Part shown: positions 25,507 to 34,016 of the stretch, one piece after another | Layout: each line of letters starts with the position of its first letter | Position numbering within the stretch: position 1 is the stretch's first letter | Origin: Chlamydiia bacterium | GTDB taxonomy: Bacteria; Chlamydiota; Chlamydiia; Chlamydiales; GCA-2402025 | DNA length: 63,369 nucleotides | NCBI GenBank assembly: GCA_022601395.1 | Contig: JAJACS010000009.1 | Location: 1-63,369 of the forward strand | Direction: 5' to 3' | The notes under the pieces: generated by a model | Seen by the model: the letters and a program-made list of their open reading frames with translations, nothing else | Database searches by the model: none | What the model was told of the DNA's origin: nothing | Translations under genes and position numbers: made by a program

Positions 25507-26493
25507 CTAGAAAGCATATTTATGAGAATCTCTAGCAAGCTTTAGAAGATCTTCTTCTGTAAGAGAGCTGTTAAGAAGGGCTTTCTCATATTCTTTGGAA
25601 AGAGTTGTACTAAAGACAAGAGGATCATCCGAACAGATTACAATTGGGTGTCCCATCCTATAGTAAAGGAAACCAGGATGCTCCTTGATTTCATTTACCA
25701 TCTCTACAATATGTCCACTTGTTAAACACACCTCAAGTGGCACTTTATTCTCAAGCATCCAATCTTTTGCTGACTCTTCGAGGAAAACACCATGCCCAAG
25801 CCGATCTGGATTCAAAGCTTCAAGAAGCTGCCTTTGGTTTGTCTCCTTTGGAGATTCTCCTATATGGAGAGCTAGTTTTAGTCCCGATTTTTTCGCTCTA
25901 ATGAGCTCATCCAAAATGCAGTCAATATCCCCTACTGTTGAATCATCAGAAACATCTACCCCAACAACTCCAGAGTTTATGTACTTCAGAGCAAGATCGA
26001 TTGATTTTTCAACAAACTCCTTCTTACTGCGGCGTTTCACACTAATCAGAAGAGTTGCCTTGAAATCCTTCTTCCGAGAAACAGCCATACCTTCAAGAAC
26101 CGCTTTCAAATACCCTTCTTCCGATGTATCCAAACATTTTAGTCCTGTTCTTAGCTCAAGGTGCGTTACCCCATCCTCATAGAATTTATCACATAAAGCT
26201 ATGACACCAGCCTTAACCTTTTTATTTGTATCAACTAACTTTGCTATCTTTGGGAAAACAGAAAAACCTGTGTGATAGTCCATTTTTCCTGTGAACTTCA
26301 AAAGCTCATTTTTAATAGATGCTATTTCTTCTTCTGTTGCAATGGTTTCAAGATACTCAATTGGATAAGAGCCGCCAAGATGGATATGAAGCTCTGCCTT
26401 AGGTATTTTAGAAAACATAGTTGCTTCCTCTTTTGAAATAGCAAGGCTCATGGACATGAGTAAAATACATAGGACCGCAGCTTTTATTTTCAT
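25507..26493 (-). CDS. add: Adenosine deaminase with N-terminal signal-like extension
   Basis: The 328-residue protein belongs to the adenosine/adenine deaminase family: HIHLGG (H36, H38), ALHIGE (zinc His), and a C-terminal CSDDPLVF acidic pair. It should convert adenosine to inosine. Residues 1-19 form a hydrophobic, signal-peptide-like segment. The conserved domain begins at Met26, which has its own Shine-Dalgarno, so a cytosolic form may also be made. The total length is normal for the family only if the extension is excluded. The P-loop kinase gene ends 11 bases upstream, so they may share a transcript. Confidence 0.92.
   Translation of the reverse strand: MKIKAAVLCILLMSMSLAISKEEATMFSKIPKAELHIHLGGSYPIEYLETIATEEEIASIKNELLKFTGKMDYHTGFSVFPKIAKLVDTNKKVKAGVIALCDKFYEDGVTHLELRTGLKCLDTSEEGYLKAVLEGMAVSRKKDFKATLLISVKRRSKKEFVEKSIDLALKYINSGVVGVDVSDDSTVGDIDCILDELIRAKKSGLKLALHIGESPKETNQRQLLEALNPDRLGHGVFLEESAKDWMLENKVPLEVCLTSGHIVEMVNEIKEHPGFLYYRMGHPIVICSDDPLVFSTTLSKEYEKALLNSSLTEEDLLKLARDSHKYAF
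26425..26430 (-). promoter_or_regulatory. Internal ribosome-binding site for a possible short adenosine deaminase
   Basis: GAGGAA at 26425-26430 (read on the minus strand) lies 6 bases before an in-frame ATG at 26416-26418 (Met26). It is a better match than the site before the annotated start. Initiation here would give an enzyme without the hydrophobic extension. Confidence 0.4.
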
Positions 26494-26504
26494 TCATACC
26501 TTCG

Positions 26505-27014
26505 CTATTTAACGTTACTTAAAAAACCCTCAACATCTTGATCACTTGTGAATTCCAAAAAGGTTACATTCGGATATTTCTCTTTTAACGACTGGATTTG
26601 GGGACCATACTTCTTTTTATAGATAATTAGATACCGAATGAGAGAATACCGGATAGATTTTTTGCATCCTTCAGGAAGATCCTTAATATGACGATCCTTT
26701 CTGAAAATTCGCTTTACCATACGGAAAAAGCAGACAGACAGTTTAAAATTAAACAAGATCGCGATATCTGCCCTTTGAAAACGAAGCTCCAAAGTTCTCA
26801 TAGAGTTCCCGTCTAAAATCCATTTCTCTTCCGCTATGATCTGCTTTTGAATATTCAGAACCTCTTCTTTATCTCGAGAAACCCACCTTGGGTAAAAGAA
26901 GTGCTTATCTATATGATGCAGTGGTAATGATGTTAGTTTAGCAAGTCTTGAACAAAAATTTGACTTCCCACTTCCAGGAAGTCCAAATACCATCACTCTT
27001 TGAAACTTATCCAT
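26505..27014 (-). CDS. P-loop nucleotide kinase-like protein (FlaR/adenylate kinase-related)
   Basis: The 169-residue protein has a Walker A GLPGSGKS at residues 11-18. LPLHHIDKHFFYP and EEKWILDGN follow, the pattern of the small P-loop proteins annotated as 'topology modulation' (FlaR) or shikimate/adenylate kinase-like. The lid is basic and short. The phosphate acceptor is unknown. It lies 2 bases downstream of the BaiN flavoprotein gene and upstream of the adenosine deaminase gene, forming a compact three-gene minus-strand unit. Confidence 0.82.
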   Translation of the reverse strand: MDKFQRVMVFGLPGSGKSNFCSRLAKLTSLPLHHIDKHFFYPRWVSRDKEEVLNIQKQIIAEEKWILDGNSMRTLELRFQRADIAILFNFKLSVCFFRMVKRIFRKDRHIKDLPEGCKKSIRYSLIRYLIIYKKKYGPQIQSLKEKYPNVTFLEFTSDQDVEGFLSNVK

Positions 27015-27016
27015 TG

Positions 27017-28222
27017 TTATCCTTTAGATATCGAAGATCCTGCAATAAAGCCTGTTGTCCAGGCATTTTGGAAATTAAAGCCGCCTGTTATTCCATCTAT
27101 GTCTAGAATTTCTCCTGCAAAGAAAAGACCCTCTATGATTTTACTCTCCATTGTTTTGAAATTCACCTCTTTTAGATCAATGCCGCCACAAGTTACGAAC
27201 TCAGACTTATTGGTTGTTTTCCCACTTACATTAAAGATATCTGAAGTAAGAAGGTTCGCGAGCCTGTTTAAATCTTTCTGTGTACAAGAAGATAGTTTCG
27301 CAACATATTTAATACCAAGCCTCATAAGAAAACCTCTAAGAAGACTCTTTGGCATTCCATATAAAGAGATATTTCCTATTGCTATAGTAGGGTTTCTTTT
27401 CTTCTCCTGTAAAAGCTTCTCTGCGACTTCCTGCTCTTTTAAGGAAACCCAGTTTACTTTTAGTGCTATTTCATAATTTGCTTTAAAAAGCTCCCTTGCG
27501 CAAAAAGCCGACAACTTTAACGCAGCAGGTCCACTAAATCCAAAATGAGTGATTAATAAGGGGCCTTTTTGGGAAAATTTTCCTTTATGAATGGATACCG
27601 TTGCATTTGGCATCGAGATGCCAGAAAGCTCCGTAAAAACAAAATCAGGGATATTGAATGTGAATAGCGATGGCACTAGCTCTTTTACTTTGTGACCAAA
27701 GCTTCTTACAAACTCATACCCTCCCTTTGATGACCCTGTTGCCAAAACAACGCGCTGAGCTTTGATGTGTCCATCCTTTGTATTTAAGGTAAAGCCATCA
27801 TCTGCACAGATAATAGACTCTATTTTTGCTTGCCTCTCAATCCGAACTCCCAGATCTTCAGCTTCTTTCATCAAACAATCAATAATCGTAGAAGAAGAAT
27901 CCGTAATAGGAAACATACGTCCATCTGCTTCTTTTTTGAGCTCAACACCTCTTTTTGCAAACCAATCGACCATATCTCGCGGCTGAAAAACATGAAAAGG
28001 ACCAAGTAGTTCCTTTGCTCCTCTTGGATAATTTTTCACAAGCTCTTTAGGATCAAAGCAATTATGTGTAACATTGCAACGCCCTCCACCCGAAATGCGG
28101 ACTTTAGAAAGAAGCTGTGCAGATTTTTCTAAAATAGTGACATCAAGTGTAGGATTACCTGCTTTTGCACAAATCGCGGCAAAAAAACCTGCTGCACCAC
28201 CACCAATAATAATAACTTTCAA
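27017..28222 (-). CDS. BaiN/HI0933 (YhiN)-family NAD(P)/FAD-dependent oxidoreductase
   Basis: I start at TTG 28222, giving MKVIIIGGGAAGFFAA, because GAAGG lies 7 bases before it and the FAD-binding GGGAAG (residues 7-12) then sits where relatives have it. An upstream frame to 28267 also begins with TTG and lacks a ribosome site. The 401-residue protein shows the family motif ISGGGRCNVTH and the C-terminal FAGEILDIDGITGGFNFQNAWTTG region. These flavoproteins are widespread. One member is a bile-acid-pathway reductase, but the physiological role of most is unknown. Confidence 0.9.
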   Translation of the reverse strand: MKVIIIGGGAAGFFAAICAKAGNPTLDVTILEKSAQLLSKVRISGGGRCNVTHNCFDPKELVKNYPRGAKELLGPFHVFQPRDMVDWFAKRGVELKKEADGRMFPITDSSSTIIDCLMKEAEDLGVRIERQAKIESIICADDGFTLNTKDGHIKAQRVVLATGSSKGGYEFVRSFGHKVKELVPSLFTFNIPDFVFTELSGISMPNATVSIHKGKFSQKGPLLITHFGFSGPAALKLSAFCARELFKANYEIALKVNWVSLKEQEVAEKLLQEKKRNPTIAIGNISLYGMPKSLLRGFLMRLGIKYVAKLSSCTQKDLNRLANLLTSDIFNVSGKTTNKSEFVTCGGIDLKEVNFKTMESKIIEGLFFAGEILDIDGITGGFNFQNAWTTGFIAGSSISKG

Positions 28223-28340
28223 AAGATTGCCTTCATTCACATATGATTGGCATAGATTATAGATCAAAAAGTGAATTTAGGAAGAATAGCAAATATAAAT
28301 AGGAAGAAATAGTTGATATCTTATTTAACTTTAAAGGCTT

Positions 28341-28380
28341 AAAAAAAGGCGAGTCGTTCCTTTAGAGGGAACGCTCGCCT
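28341..28380 (-). terminator. Intrinsic terminator of the Hc2-SWIB gene
   Basis: On the minus strand AGGCGAGCGTTCCC pairs, with one or two mismatches, with GGAACGACTCGCCT across a short CTCTAAA-type loop, and a run of seven T follows. It lies 25 bases after the stop at 28405. Confidence 0.85.
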
Positions 28381-28404
28381 AACATGGAAATCAATCTCAA
28401 TCAA

Positions 28405-28986
28405 TTACTTAACGTGCTTACTGATATGTCCTGCAAGCTTCATCATATCAACTGGTCTTGAACCGATAACTTTAGCAAGTTTTGCATCAGGTACAATCAG
28501 TCTTCTGTTTTTGCTATCTTGAAGTTTGTGTGACTTGATGTAAGCCCAAAGCTTTTTCACAATCTCTGGACGTGAAAGGCTTTTGTGTCCAACAATCGCA
28601 CCAAGTGCTTGAGACACAGTATACTTCATTTTAGCAAGACCAGACTTTCTTCCTGTCTTTCTTTTTGCTTTTTTAGCTGTTTTTCTTTTCTTTGGAGCAG
28701 CTTTCTTAGCAGTTTTTCTTCTAGTAGTCTTTCTAGAAGTTTTTCTTTTTGTAGTAGTCTTTTTCTTTGCAGTTTTTCTTTTTGCAGTTGTCTTTCTCTT
28801 AGCTGTTTTTCTTTTTGCAGTTGTCTTTCTCTTAGCTGTTTTTCTTTTTGCAGTTGTCTTTCTTTTAGCTGTTTTTCTTTTTGTAGTTGTTTTTCTCTTA
28901 GCTGTCTTTCTTCTTGTTGTAGTTTTTCTCTTAGCTGTCTTTCTCTTAGCTGGAGCCTTTTTTCTTGTTTTTCTTTTAACTGCCAT
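28405..28986 (-). CDS. Histone Hc2-like lysine-rich protein fused to a SWIB domain
   Basis: The 193-residue protein has two parts. Residues ~1-112 are almost entirely Lys, Arg, Thr and Ala, built on an 11-residue repeat (KRKTAKRKTTA) like the chlamydial histone H1 homologue Hc2. Residues ~113-193 form a SWIB/MDM2-type domain (SQALGAIVGHKSLSRPEIVK ... SKHVK). Chlamydiae carry SWIB domains as a small stand-alone protein or at the end of topoisomerase I. The fusion suggests a DNA-compacting tail tethered to a protein-interaction module active during reticulate-to-elementary body conversion. GGAAGAAGG precedes the ATG, and a strong terminator follows. Confidence 0.9.
   Translation of the reverse strand: MAVKRKTRKKAPAKRKTAKRKTTTRRKTAKRKTTTKRKTAKRKTTAKRKTAKRKTTAKRKTAKRKTTAKRKTAKKKTTTKRKTSRKTTRRKTAKKAAPKKRKTAKKAKRKTGRKSGLAKMKYTVSQALGAIVGHKSLSRPEIVKKLWAYIKSHKLQDSKNRRLIVPDAKLAKVIGSRPVDMMKLAGHISKHVK
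28723..28947 (-). repeat. 33-bp tandem repeat encoding the 11-residue basic repeat
   Basis: About six and a half copies of a 33-bp unit encode KRKTAKRKTT followed by A or T. Copies differ mostly at third positions. Such arrays expand and contract by slippage, so tail length probably varies between strains. Confidence 0.8.
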
Positions 28987-29156
28987 AACGACCTTCTTCC
29001 TTGTTACAATAAAAAAAAATTTATGTTCTGTTATTTATCCCTTTCACTTTTATGAATTATTACTTTTTGCAACATAGTTCAAGTATTTTTTTTAATTTTC
29101 ATTAGAAATTGTCATAAGACTTATGCAATTACACTCTATTTTCTAAGTGACCACAA

Positions 29157-29197
29157 AAAAAAACCGCCCTTTCACAAAAGTGAGAAGGCGGTTTTTA
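29157..29197 (-). terminator. Intrinsic terminator after the GrpB-family gene
   Basis: AAACCGCC at 29161-29168 pairs with GGCGGTTT at 29187-29194. The stem extends inward through imperfect pairs to a CAC-AAAA-GTG tip. A-rich and T-rich flanks allow function on either strand. It lies 38 bases beyond the GrpB stop and upstream of the Hc2-SWIB gene. Confidence 0.8.
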
Positions 29198-29234
29198 ATA
29201 TTGTCTAATTAAACCTAAGACAGAAAAAAATAAT

Positions 29235-29744
29235 CTAAACTTTTTTTCTCTTTTTTAGAATTCTTTCAATAAATGGAGCTTTATTCTTTTGATATTCTTC
29301 TCTTACGGATGAAATTTTCTTAATTTCTTCATATTCTTTTGCTTCTTTTGGATGATTTCTTAAGTATTCTCTAAAAAATACAAGAGCTTGGTATTCACTA
29401 CTATTTTTAACCGTTAAATGAAGTTGGTACATTTGCAAACATCCTGATGGGTCTTCAGCACTATACTTAAAATAGAGCCTTTCAGCTGTGCAGTATTCTT
29501 TTCTTAAAACATAGCCCATCTTTTGAAGATCTTTTGTCAGATCCTCAATGACGCTTTTGTCAACTCCTAATAGAATATCAATGATTCCTTTACCACCAAC
29601 GCCCCTAATAGCAGAACTTCCTATGTGCTCAACATCACAAATATTTGTAGAGCAAGAAAGAATCCTCTCTTTTTCCATCTCATAAAGAGTAGGGTACTTT
29701 GGATTATAAGGCCTAAAGGCGTATTTGTTCATACAGAAGACCAT
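29235..29744 (-). CDS. GrpB (UPF0157) family protein, nucleotidyltransferase fold
   Basis: The 169-residue protein has the family core: FRPYNPKYP near the start, DVEHIGSSAIRGVGGKGIID (the GS/D motif of the polymerase-beta-like nucleotidyltransferase fold, residues ~38-57), and a C-terminal EYQKNKAPFIERIL. Some members are fused to dephospho-CoA kinase or linked to glutamate-rich proteins, but the molecular role is unclear. An alternative start at Met5 (29732) would give a more family-typical N-terminus. Neither start has a good Shine-Dalgarno. Confidence 0.85.
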   Translation of the reverse strand: MVFCMNKYAFRPYNPKYPTLYEMEKERILSCSTNICDVEHIGSSAIRGVGGKGIIDILLGVDKSVIEDLTKDLQKMGYVLRKEYCTAERLYFKYSAEDPSGCLQMYQLHLTVKNSSEYQALVFFREYLRNHPKEAKEYEEIKKISSVREEYQKNKAPFIERILKKRKKV

Positions 29745-29821
29745 CTAATATGGCTAAAGCAGTCACATTCATCTTTTCTGTTTGTGATCATATAAAAGTG
29801 ATTTAAAAATAGTCAAAGAAC

Positions 29822-29903
29822 TGGGGGCGGGCGGACTCGAACCGCCGAAGACCGAAGTCGAGAGATTTACAGTCTCTTGCAATTGCCGCTATGCGACACC
29901 CCC
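29822..29903 (-). tRNA. tRNA-Tyr (GTA)
   Basis: The minus-strand sequence folds into a class II tRNA with acceptor GGGGGUG/CGCCCCC, a CUGUAAA anticodon loop (GUA) and the long variable arm expected for bacterial tRNA-Tyr. The T-loop is GGTTCGAGTCC and the discriminator base is A. The 3' CCA is not encoded. It lies 16 bases from tRNA-Thr on the same strand, probably one transcript. Confidence 0.95.
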
Positions 29904-29919
29904 TAAAATGGGAAAAATT

Positions 29920-29992
29920 TGCTGGAGAAAGGACTTGAACCCTCAACCGTCCGATTACAAGTCGGGTGCTCTACCAATTGAGCTACTCCAGC
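29920..29992 (-). tRNA. tRNA-Thr (TGT)
   Basis: This 73-base class I cloverleaf has acceptor GCUGGAG/CUCCAGC, D-loop AGCTCAATTGGTAGAGC, anticodon loop CUUGUAA (UGU) and T-arm GGTTCAAGTCC. The CCA end is not encoded. It is upstream of tRNA-Tyr in the same orientation. Confidence 0.95.
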
Positions 29993-30061
29993 AAAATTTT
30001 GCTACTTGTTATAGCAAAGCTTGTCTTTGTGCACAAGCAACTTATTTATACTAATTCACAT

Positions 30062-30292
30062 CTAACTAGAAACAGGCTTAGAAATCTTACTAGCAATCGA
30101 AGACATTTCCTTATTTTCTTCGACTTTTACATTGCTTTGGAAAAGAGACTGCAGCTTCGATGTAGAGTTCGATCCCGATGTAAGAATAGAAGCGCTTTGT
30201 ATCTTCGGCTGCTTAGGCACACCACCGCAACACTTCTTGAATTTCTTTTTAGACCCACAAGGACAAGGATCATTTCGTCCAATATTTTGCAT
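30062..30292 (-). CDS. Small SEC-C motif (metal-binding) protein
   Basis: The 76-residue protein opens with a SEC-C zinc finger, [18 protein letters not shown], with ligands C10, C12, C21 and C22. This is the module found at the C-terminus of SecA and in many small proteins. The remaining ~50 residues are Ser/Lys-rich and probably disordered. AAAGG lies 8 bases before the ATG. It may be a SecB/ribosome-binding-type accessory or a nucleic-acid binder; no specific role can be assigned. It is a single gene upstream of the tRNA-Thr/Tyr pair. Confidence 0.82.
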   Translation of the reverse strand: MQNIGRNDPCPCGSKKKFKKCCGGVPKQPKIQSASILTSGSNSTSKLQSLFQSNVKVEENKEMSSIASKISKPVSS

Positions 30293-30429
30293 TTGTTTAA
30301 CCTTTATTCGCTAAGTAAGAGGGTATTATATACCATTTTCTATAAACTGTCCATGAAAACCAGATTCTCCCTTGTATCCAATAGAGCATTAAGGGTAAGA
30401 TATATGGCTTGTTATTAACGAGTTAAGGT

Positions 30430-31224
30430 ATGAAGATTCTAGAAACAACCCTCCCTTTAGCAGCACCCCCTTGGCCAGGCCTTGGTAAGAAAATCGAGGG
30501 CCTAATGAGGAAAGCTTGCTATGATTTCGAGCTCTTAGAAGACACCTCTTCCATAGCAGTAGCTCTTTCTGGAGGCAAAGATAGCCTCACCCTTCTCTAC
30601 ATGCTCGCAGCTATTAAAGGACGAGGTTTTGCAGATTTCGACTTACATGCTATTAATGTATCAGGAGCTTTTTCTTGCGGTGCCTCTATCAATGAAGGAT
30701 ATTTAAAAGGTATATGCGAAAGCCTTGGCATCTCTTTTACAGTTTGCCATTCTAAACAAGAAATAGACACTCTCGAATGCTACAGCTGCTCAAGAGAGAG
30801 AAGAAAACTTCTTTTTGCTGCTGCTAAAAAACTTGGAGCTTCTACCATCGCTTTTGGCCACCATAGAGATGACCATGTTCAGACCCTTCTCCTTAATCTT
30901 CTCCAAAAAGGAGAAATTGAAGGAAATATGCCAAAAGTTAAGATGCATCTTTATGAAACGACTATCATAAGACCTTTAATTTACATATCTGAACAGGACA
31001 TTATAGAATTTGCTAAAGCATACAACTTTGCAAGAATCACATGCCAATGCCCTGTTGGCCAAACATCAAAAAGAAAAAAAATAGAAATGCATATCCGAAA
31101 TATGGAAAAAGACTTTCCTCACCTGAGAAATAACATTGCTCGCGCAGCTCTCAAGTATGGAAGTAAAAAAGCATTAAGAAACGAGCTGGTCAATTTTAAG
31201 AAAACCAAGCCTCCTAAGAGCTAA
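30430..31224 (+). CDS. ttcA: PP-loop ATPase, TtcA-like tRNA thiolase
   Basis: The 264-residue protein has the ATP-pyrophosphatase PP-loop SGGKDS at residues 47-52. A CxxC follows in CYSCSRERR, then TIAFGHHRDDHVQTLLLNL and a CQCP near residue 208. This arrangement matches TtcA, which binds an iron-sulfur cluster through conserved cysteines and 2-thiolates cytidine 32 of tRNA. TilS (lysidine synthase) shares the PP-loop but lacks this cysteine pattern. The gene is upstream of putP-surE but separated by a promoter. Confidence 0.85.
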   Translation: MKILETTLPLAAPPWPGLGKKIEGLMRKACYDFELLEDTSSIAVALSGGKDSLTLLYMLAAIKGRGFADFDLHAINVSGAFSCGASINEGYLKGICESLGISFTVCHSKQEIDTLECYSCSRERRKLLFAAAKKLGASTIAFGHHRDDHVQTLLLNLLQKGEIEGNMPKVKMHLYETTIIRPLIYISEQDIIEFAKAYNFARITCQCPVGQTSKRKKIEMHIRNMEKDFPHLRNNIARAALKYGSKKALRNELVNFKKTKPPKS

Positions 31225-31263
31225 TTTATATTTATTTCGTTTCATTTCAAAAAGATTTATTTT

Positions 31264-31292
31264 TTGACAATCTCTGTGAAACAGAGTACTAT
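31264..31292 (+). promoter_or_regulatory. Sigma-70-type promoter for putP-surE
   Basis: A perfect TTGACA at 31264-31269 is followed after exactly 17 bases by TACTAT at 31287-31292. The expected transcript start is about 20 bases before the putP ATG. Confidence 0.6.
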
Positions 31293-31317
31293 GGATTGAA
31301 AATCACCCCTATTATTT

Positions 31318-32790
31318 ATGTTAGTATCGAAGCTCACTGCTATAGGCATCTATGTACTGATTCTTGTCGGAATCGCTCTACTTTCCTATAGAAAAAATCA
31401 GTCCTCAGCTGATTATATCTTAGGTGGCAGATCTATGAACTGCTGGCTCACAGCCCTTGCTGCACACGCAAGCGATATGAGTAGCTGGCTTCTTATGGGT
31501 TACCCTGCAGTTGTCTATGTGCATGGCCTTTCTCAGGCATGGATAGGCATTGGCCTCATCGTGTTTATGTTTCTAAACTGGCAATTCATTGCTCCAAAAG
31601 TGCGAAAAGATACAGAAAAATATAACAGCATGACACTATCTACTTACTTCGAAAGTAGATTTAGGGACACTTCTGGTACTATCCGCATTATTACTGCCTT
31701 AATGCTACTTATATTTTACACAATCTATATTTCATCAGGACTCATAGGCCTAGGTTTGTTAATTGAGTCGATCTTTGGATTTAACTACTATATTGGAATC
31801 ACTGTCGGGATTTGCATTGTCATTCCTTATCTATTCATTGGCGGTTATACAACGCTCGCTTGGACAGACCTTTTCCAAGGTTTTTTCCTTATGGCCGTTT
31901 GCTTGTTAGTTCCATTTTATGCCACTTATACTCAACTAAGTAATTTTGAGAACGTTTTTCATACAGTGCATAAGTATAAAGTCGATCTATCTTTGATCCC
32001 CAGCTTCACTCCAAAAGGACTACTTCATATCTTTCTTATCATGACAGGATGGGGACTTGGGTATTTTGGCCAGCCACACATTATTACAAAATTCATGGGT
32101 ATTAGTAACGTAAGCGAAATGAAAAAAGCCAAATATATCGGTATGACTTGGCAAACCATTACGATTGCAAGCGCCACACTTATCGGCCTTGTAGGTATTG
32201 CATACCATCAGCAGCACCTAGCAAATCCAGAGCTCGTCTTTGTTACTATGGTCAATGATATTTTCACTCCGCTCTTTGCCACCTTTATTCTCTGCGCAAT
32301 TTTAGCTGCGACTATTTCCACTATGGACTCCCAAATCCTCGTTCTTGCTTCTTCTCTCGCAGAAGATATTTATAAAAGAGTCATCCATAAGAATGCTGCT
32401 TCCAAAACAATCTTGCTTGTTTCACGTGTATGCGTATTCATTGTCTCTTTTCTTGCGTTCTGTATCGCTTTCACAAAAATCAGCTCTATTTTTGCACTGG
32501 TACACTATGCATGGTCAGGCCTTGGAGCAACATTTGGCCCTATTCTAATTCTTGGCCTTTTCTCCAAAGTCGCTAACAAATATGGCGCTTGGGCCGGGAT
32601 CGCTACAGGCGGCATCGTAGCAGGCCTTTGGCCATACGCAAATCAGTTGCTAAATATTGATATTCCACCTATCCTTCCTGGGTTTACGTTAAGCCTAATA
32701 GCTATTTGGCTTACTTCCTACTTTACTAGGAAAACTCACTACCATGACGACTTAAACAACAGCAAAGAACTAGAAGCTTCATATGACTAA
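31318..32790 (+). CDS. putP: Sodium:solute symporter, PutP-like (proline)
   Basis: The 490-residue protein has about 13 transmembrane helices. It shows SSS-family motifs: the N-terminal ADYILGGRSM, AAHASDMSSWLLMGYPAVVY (sodium- and proline-binding region of TM2), and the ILAATISTMDSQILVLASSL segment of TM9 that also lines the Na+ site. PutP imports proline with Na+, which suits an intracellular bacterium that takes amino acids from its host. The substrate is inferred from overall resemblance. It overlaps surE by 8 bases and has a good promoter. Confidence 0.92.
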   Translation: MLVSKLTAIGIYVLILVGIALLSYRKNQSSADYILGGRSMNCWLTALAAHASDMSSWLLMGYPAVVYVHGLSQAWIGIGLIVFMFLNWQFIAPKVRKDTEKYNSMTLSTYFESRFRDTSGTIRIITALMLLIFYTIYISSGLIGLGLLIESIFGFNYYIGITVGICIVIPYLFIGGYTTLAWTDLFQGFFLMAVCLLVPFYATYTQLSNFENVFHTVHKYKVDLSLIPSFTPKGLLHIFLIMTGWGLGYFGQPHIITKFMGISNVSEMKKAKYIGMTWQTITIASATLIGLVGIAYHQQHLANPELVFVTMVNDIFTPLFATFILCAILAATISTMDSQILVLASSLAEDIYKRVIHKNAASKTILLVSRVCVFIVSFLAFCIAFTKISSIFALVHYAWSGLGATFGPILILGLFSKVANKYGAWAGIATGGIVAGLWPYANQLLNIDIPPILPGFTLSLIAIWLTSYFTRKTHYHDDLNNSKELEASYD

Positions 32791-33592
32791 AGATAAATAT
32801 CATTTTCTTCTTACAAACGATGATGGCATAGATTCCAAAGGGCTTCGCGCTTTGTATGAAGCTATCAAAGATTTTGCTAGGGTTACAATTGTCGCTCCTA
32901 CTAGATGTAGATCTGGCTATGGCCTTGCCTTTACCTATACATCCCCCCTTACTATCCTTCCTGTTGATTGGGAAAATGGGGTTAAGGCGTACAGCGTTTC
33001 CGGAACTCCTGTAGACTGCGTAAAGTCCGCTTTAAGCATACTGCTTAAAGATGACCTCCCTGACATGGTTCTATCAGGCATCAACTATGGTACAAACTCT
33101 GGTGGCACGATCCTTTCAAGCGGTACCATTGGTTGCGCGATCGAAGCTGCTCTTCAAAACATCCCAGGTGTTGCTTTCTCACGCTGGGCTTATGATTCAC
33201 ATGAGTTTTCCTACCTATGTAAATACATTCTACCCATGATTGAATACCTGATCCACCCCCCTATTCCAAAAGGCACCATATACAATGTCAATTTTCCAAA
33301 TGTTGACGAAAAGCATTTTAAAGGCTTGAAAGTAGCAAAGCATGGAAATTCAAGGTGGATGGAAGACCCTGTAAGACACGACCACCCAGAAGGCCATATG
33401 CACTACCAGCTTGATGGCGTCTGGAAAGATCACTTAGAAGACGATGACTCTGACGTGCACTTCCTAAATCAAGGATACATCACTGCTTCACCCCTGCATA
33501 TTGCAAACCTTACAGACCATAATGTATTAAGAGATCACAAAAAAGATTTTGAAGATCACTTCCACAAGAAATTTAATTTTGATAATAGCTAG
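32783..33592 (+). CDS. surE: 5'/3'-nucleotidase SurE
   Basis: The 269-residue metal-dependent phosphatase has LLTNDDGIDS near the N-terminus (metal ligands D13, D14), VSGTPVDCVKSAL and GINYGTNSGGTILSSGTIG, all SurE signatures. It removes phosphate from nucleoside monophosphates, giving nucleosides that the salvage enzymes in this window could use. Its start overlaps putP by 8 bases, so translation is probably coupled. Its 3' end overlaps the convergent lipoprotein gene by 20 bases. Confidence 0.95.
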   Translation: MTKDKYHFLLTNDDGIDSKGLRALYEAIKDFARVTIVAPTRCRSGYGLAFTYTSPLTILPVDWENGVKAYSVSGTPVDCVKSALSILLKDDLPDMVLSGINYGTNSGGTILSSGTIGCAIEAALQNIPGVAFSRWAYDSHEFSYLCKYILPMIEYLIHPPIPKGTIYNVNFPNVDEKHFKGLKVAKHGNSRWMEDPVRHDHPEGHMHYQLDGVWKDHLEDDDSDVHFLNQGYITASPLHIANLTDHNVLRDHKKDFEDHFHKKFNFDNS

Positions 33593-34016
33593 ACTTAGAT
33601 AGTTTTTTTCTCTTTACCTTTCTCAAGTAAGCATCAATCTTATCAAGCATATCAGCCTGAACATCTTCAAGAGCTTTCCTACACCCCTCTATTTCACAAA
33701 CTCTTAAAAGTTCATATTGAAGTTGATCACTATACAGAGTGTTTTTATCCATTTTTAAATGAAAATCAGGATGTTTCTCAGAATAATCAGATGACTCGAT
33801 CATAAGAGCGCAAAGCTTCTTCATTTTTTTCTTGATCGGCCCAATTTCTTTTGCGAGATCTTCTTTTGAACGGACACTTTGAAGATCTTGTGCGATGCTC
33901 TTCACAAGAGCGTCTCCCTTTTTCCGGTAATCTTCATACGAATTGGGAGAACAGCCCATAAATAAAAGAGTCACAAGTACGAGACTCGCAACTTTACTTA
34001 CTCTCACTTTTTTCAA
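33573..34016 (-). CDS. Small lipoprotein of unknown function
   Basis: The 147-residue protein has a lipoprotein signal ending LLFMGC (lipobox Cys about residue 22). A helical, charged body follows with three cysteines (about residues 70, 107 and 112), hinting at disulphides in the periplasm. The start is a TTG at 34016 with AGGAG a few bases before it, and it overlaps the end of the VanX-like gene by 23 bases. I do not recognise the family. The operon with a D-Ala-D-Ala dipeptidase suggests a cell-wall connection. Confidence 0.7.
   Translation of the reverse strand: MKKVRVSKVASLVLVTLLFMGCSPNSYEDYRKKGDALVKSIAQDLQSVRSKEDLAKEIGPIKKKMKKLCALMIESSDYSEKHPDFHLKMDKNTLYSDQLQYELLRVCEIEGCRKALEDVQADMLDKIDAYLRKVKRKKLSKSSYYQN

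Noticed and set aside
28723..28947. Regular 33-bp repeats resembling a CRISPR array
   Set aside because: There are no unique spacers. The repeats are back-to-back and encode an in-frame basic peptide, and no cas gene is near.
28585..29055. Plus-strand open frame rich in Ser, Cys and Phe opposite the Hc2-SWIB gene
   Set aside because: It is the mirror of the Lys-rich repeat (AAA/AGA read as TTT/TCT), lacks a ribosome site and has no recognisable domain.
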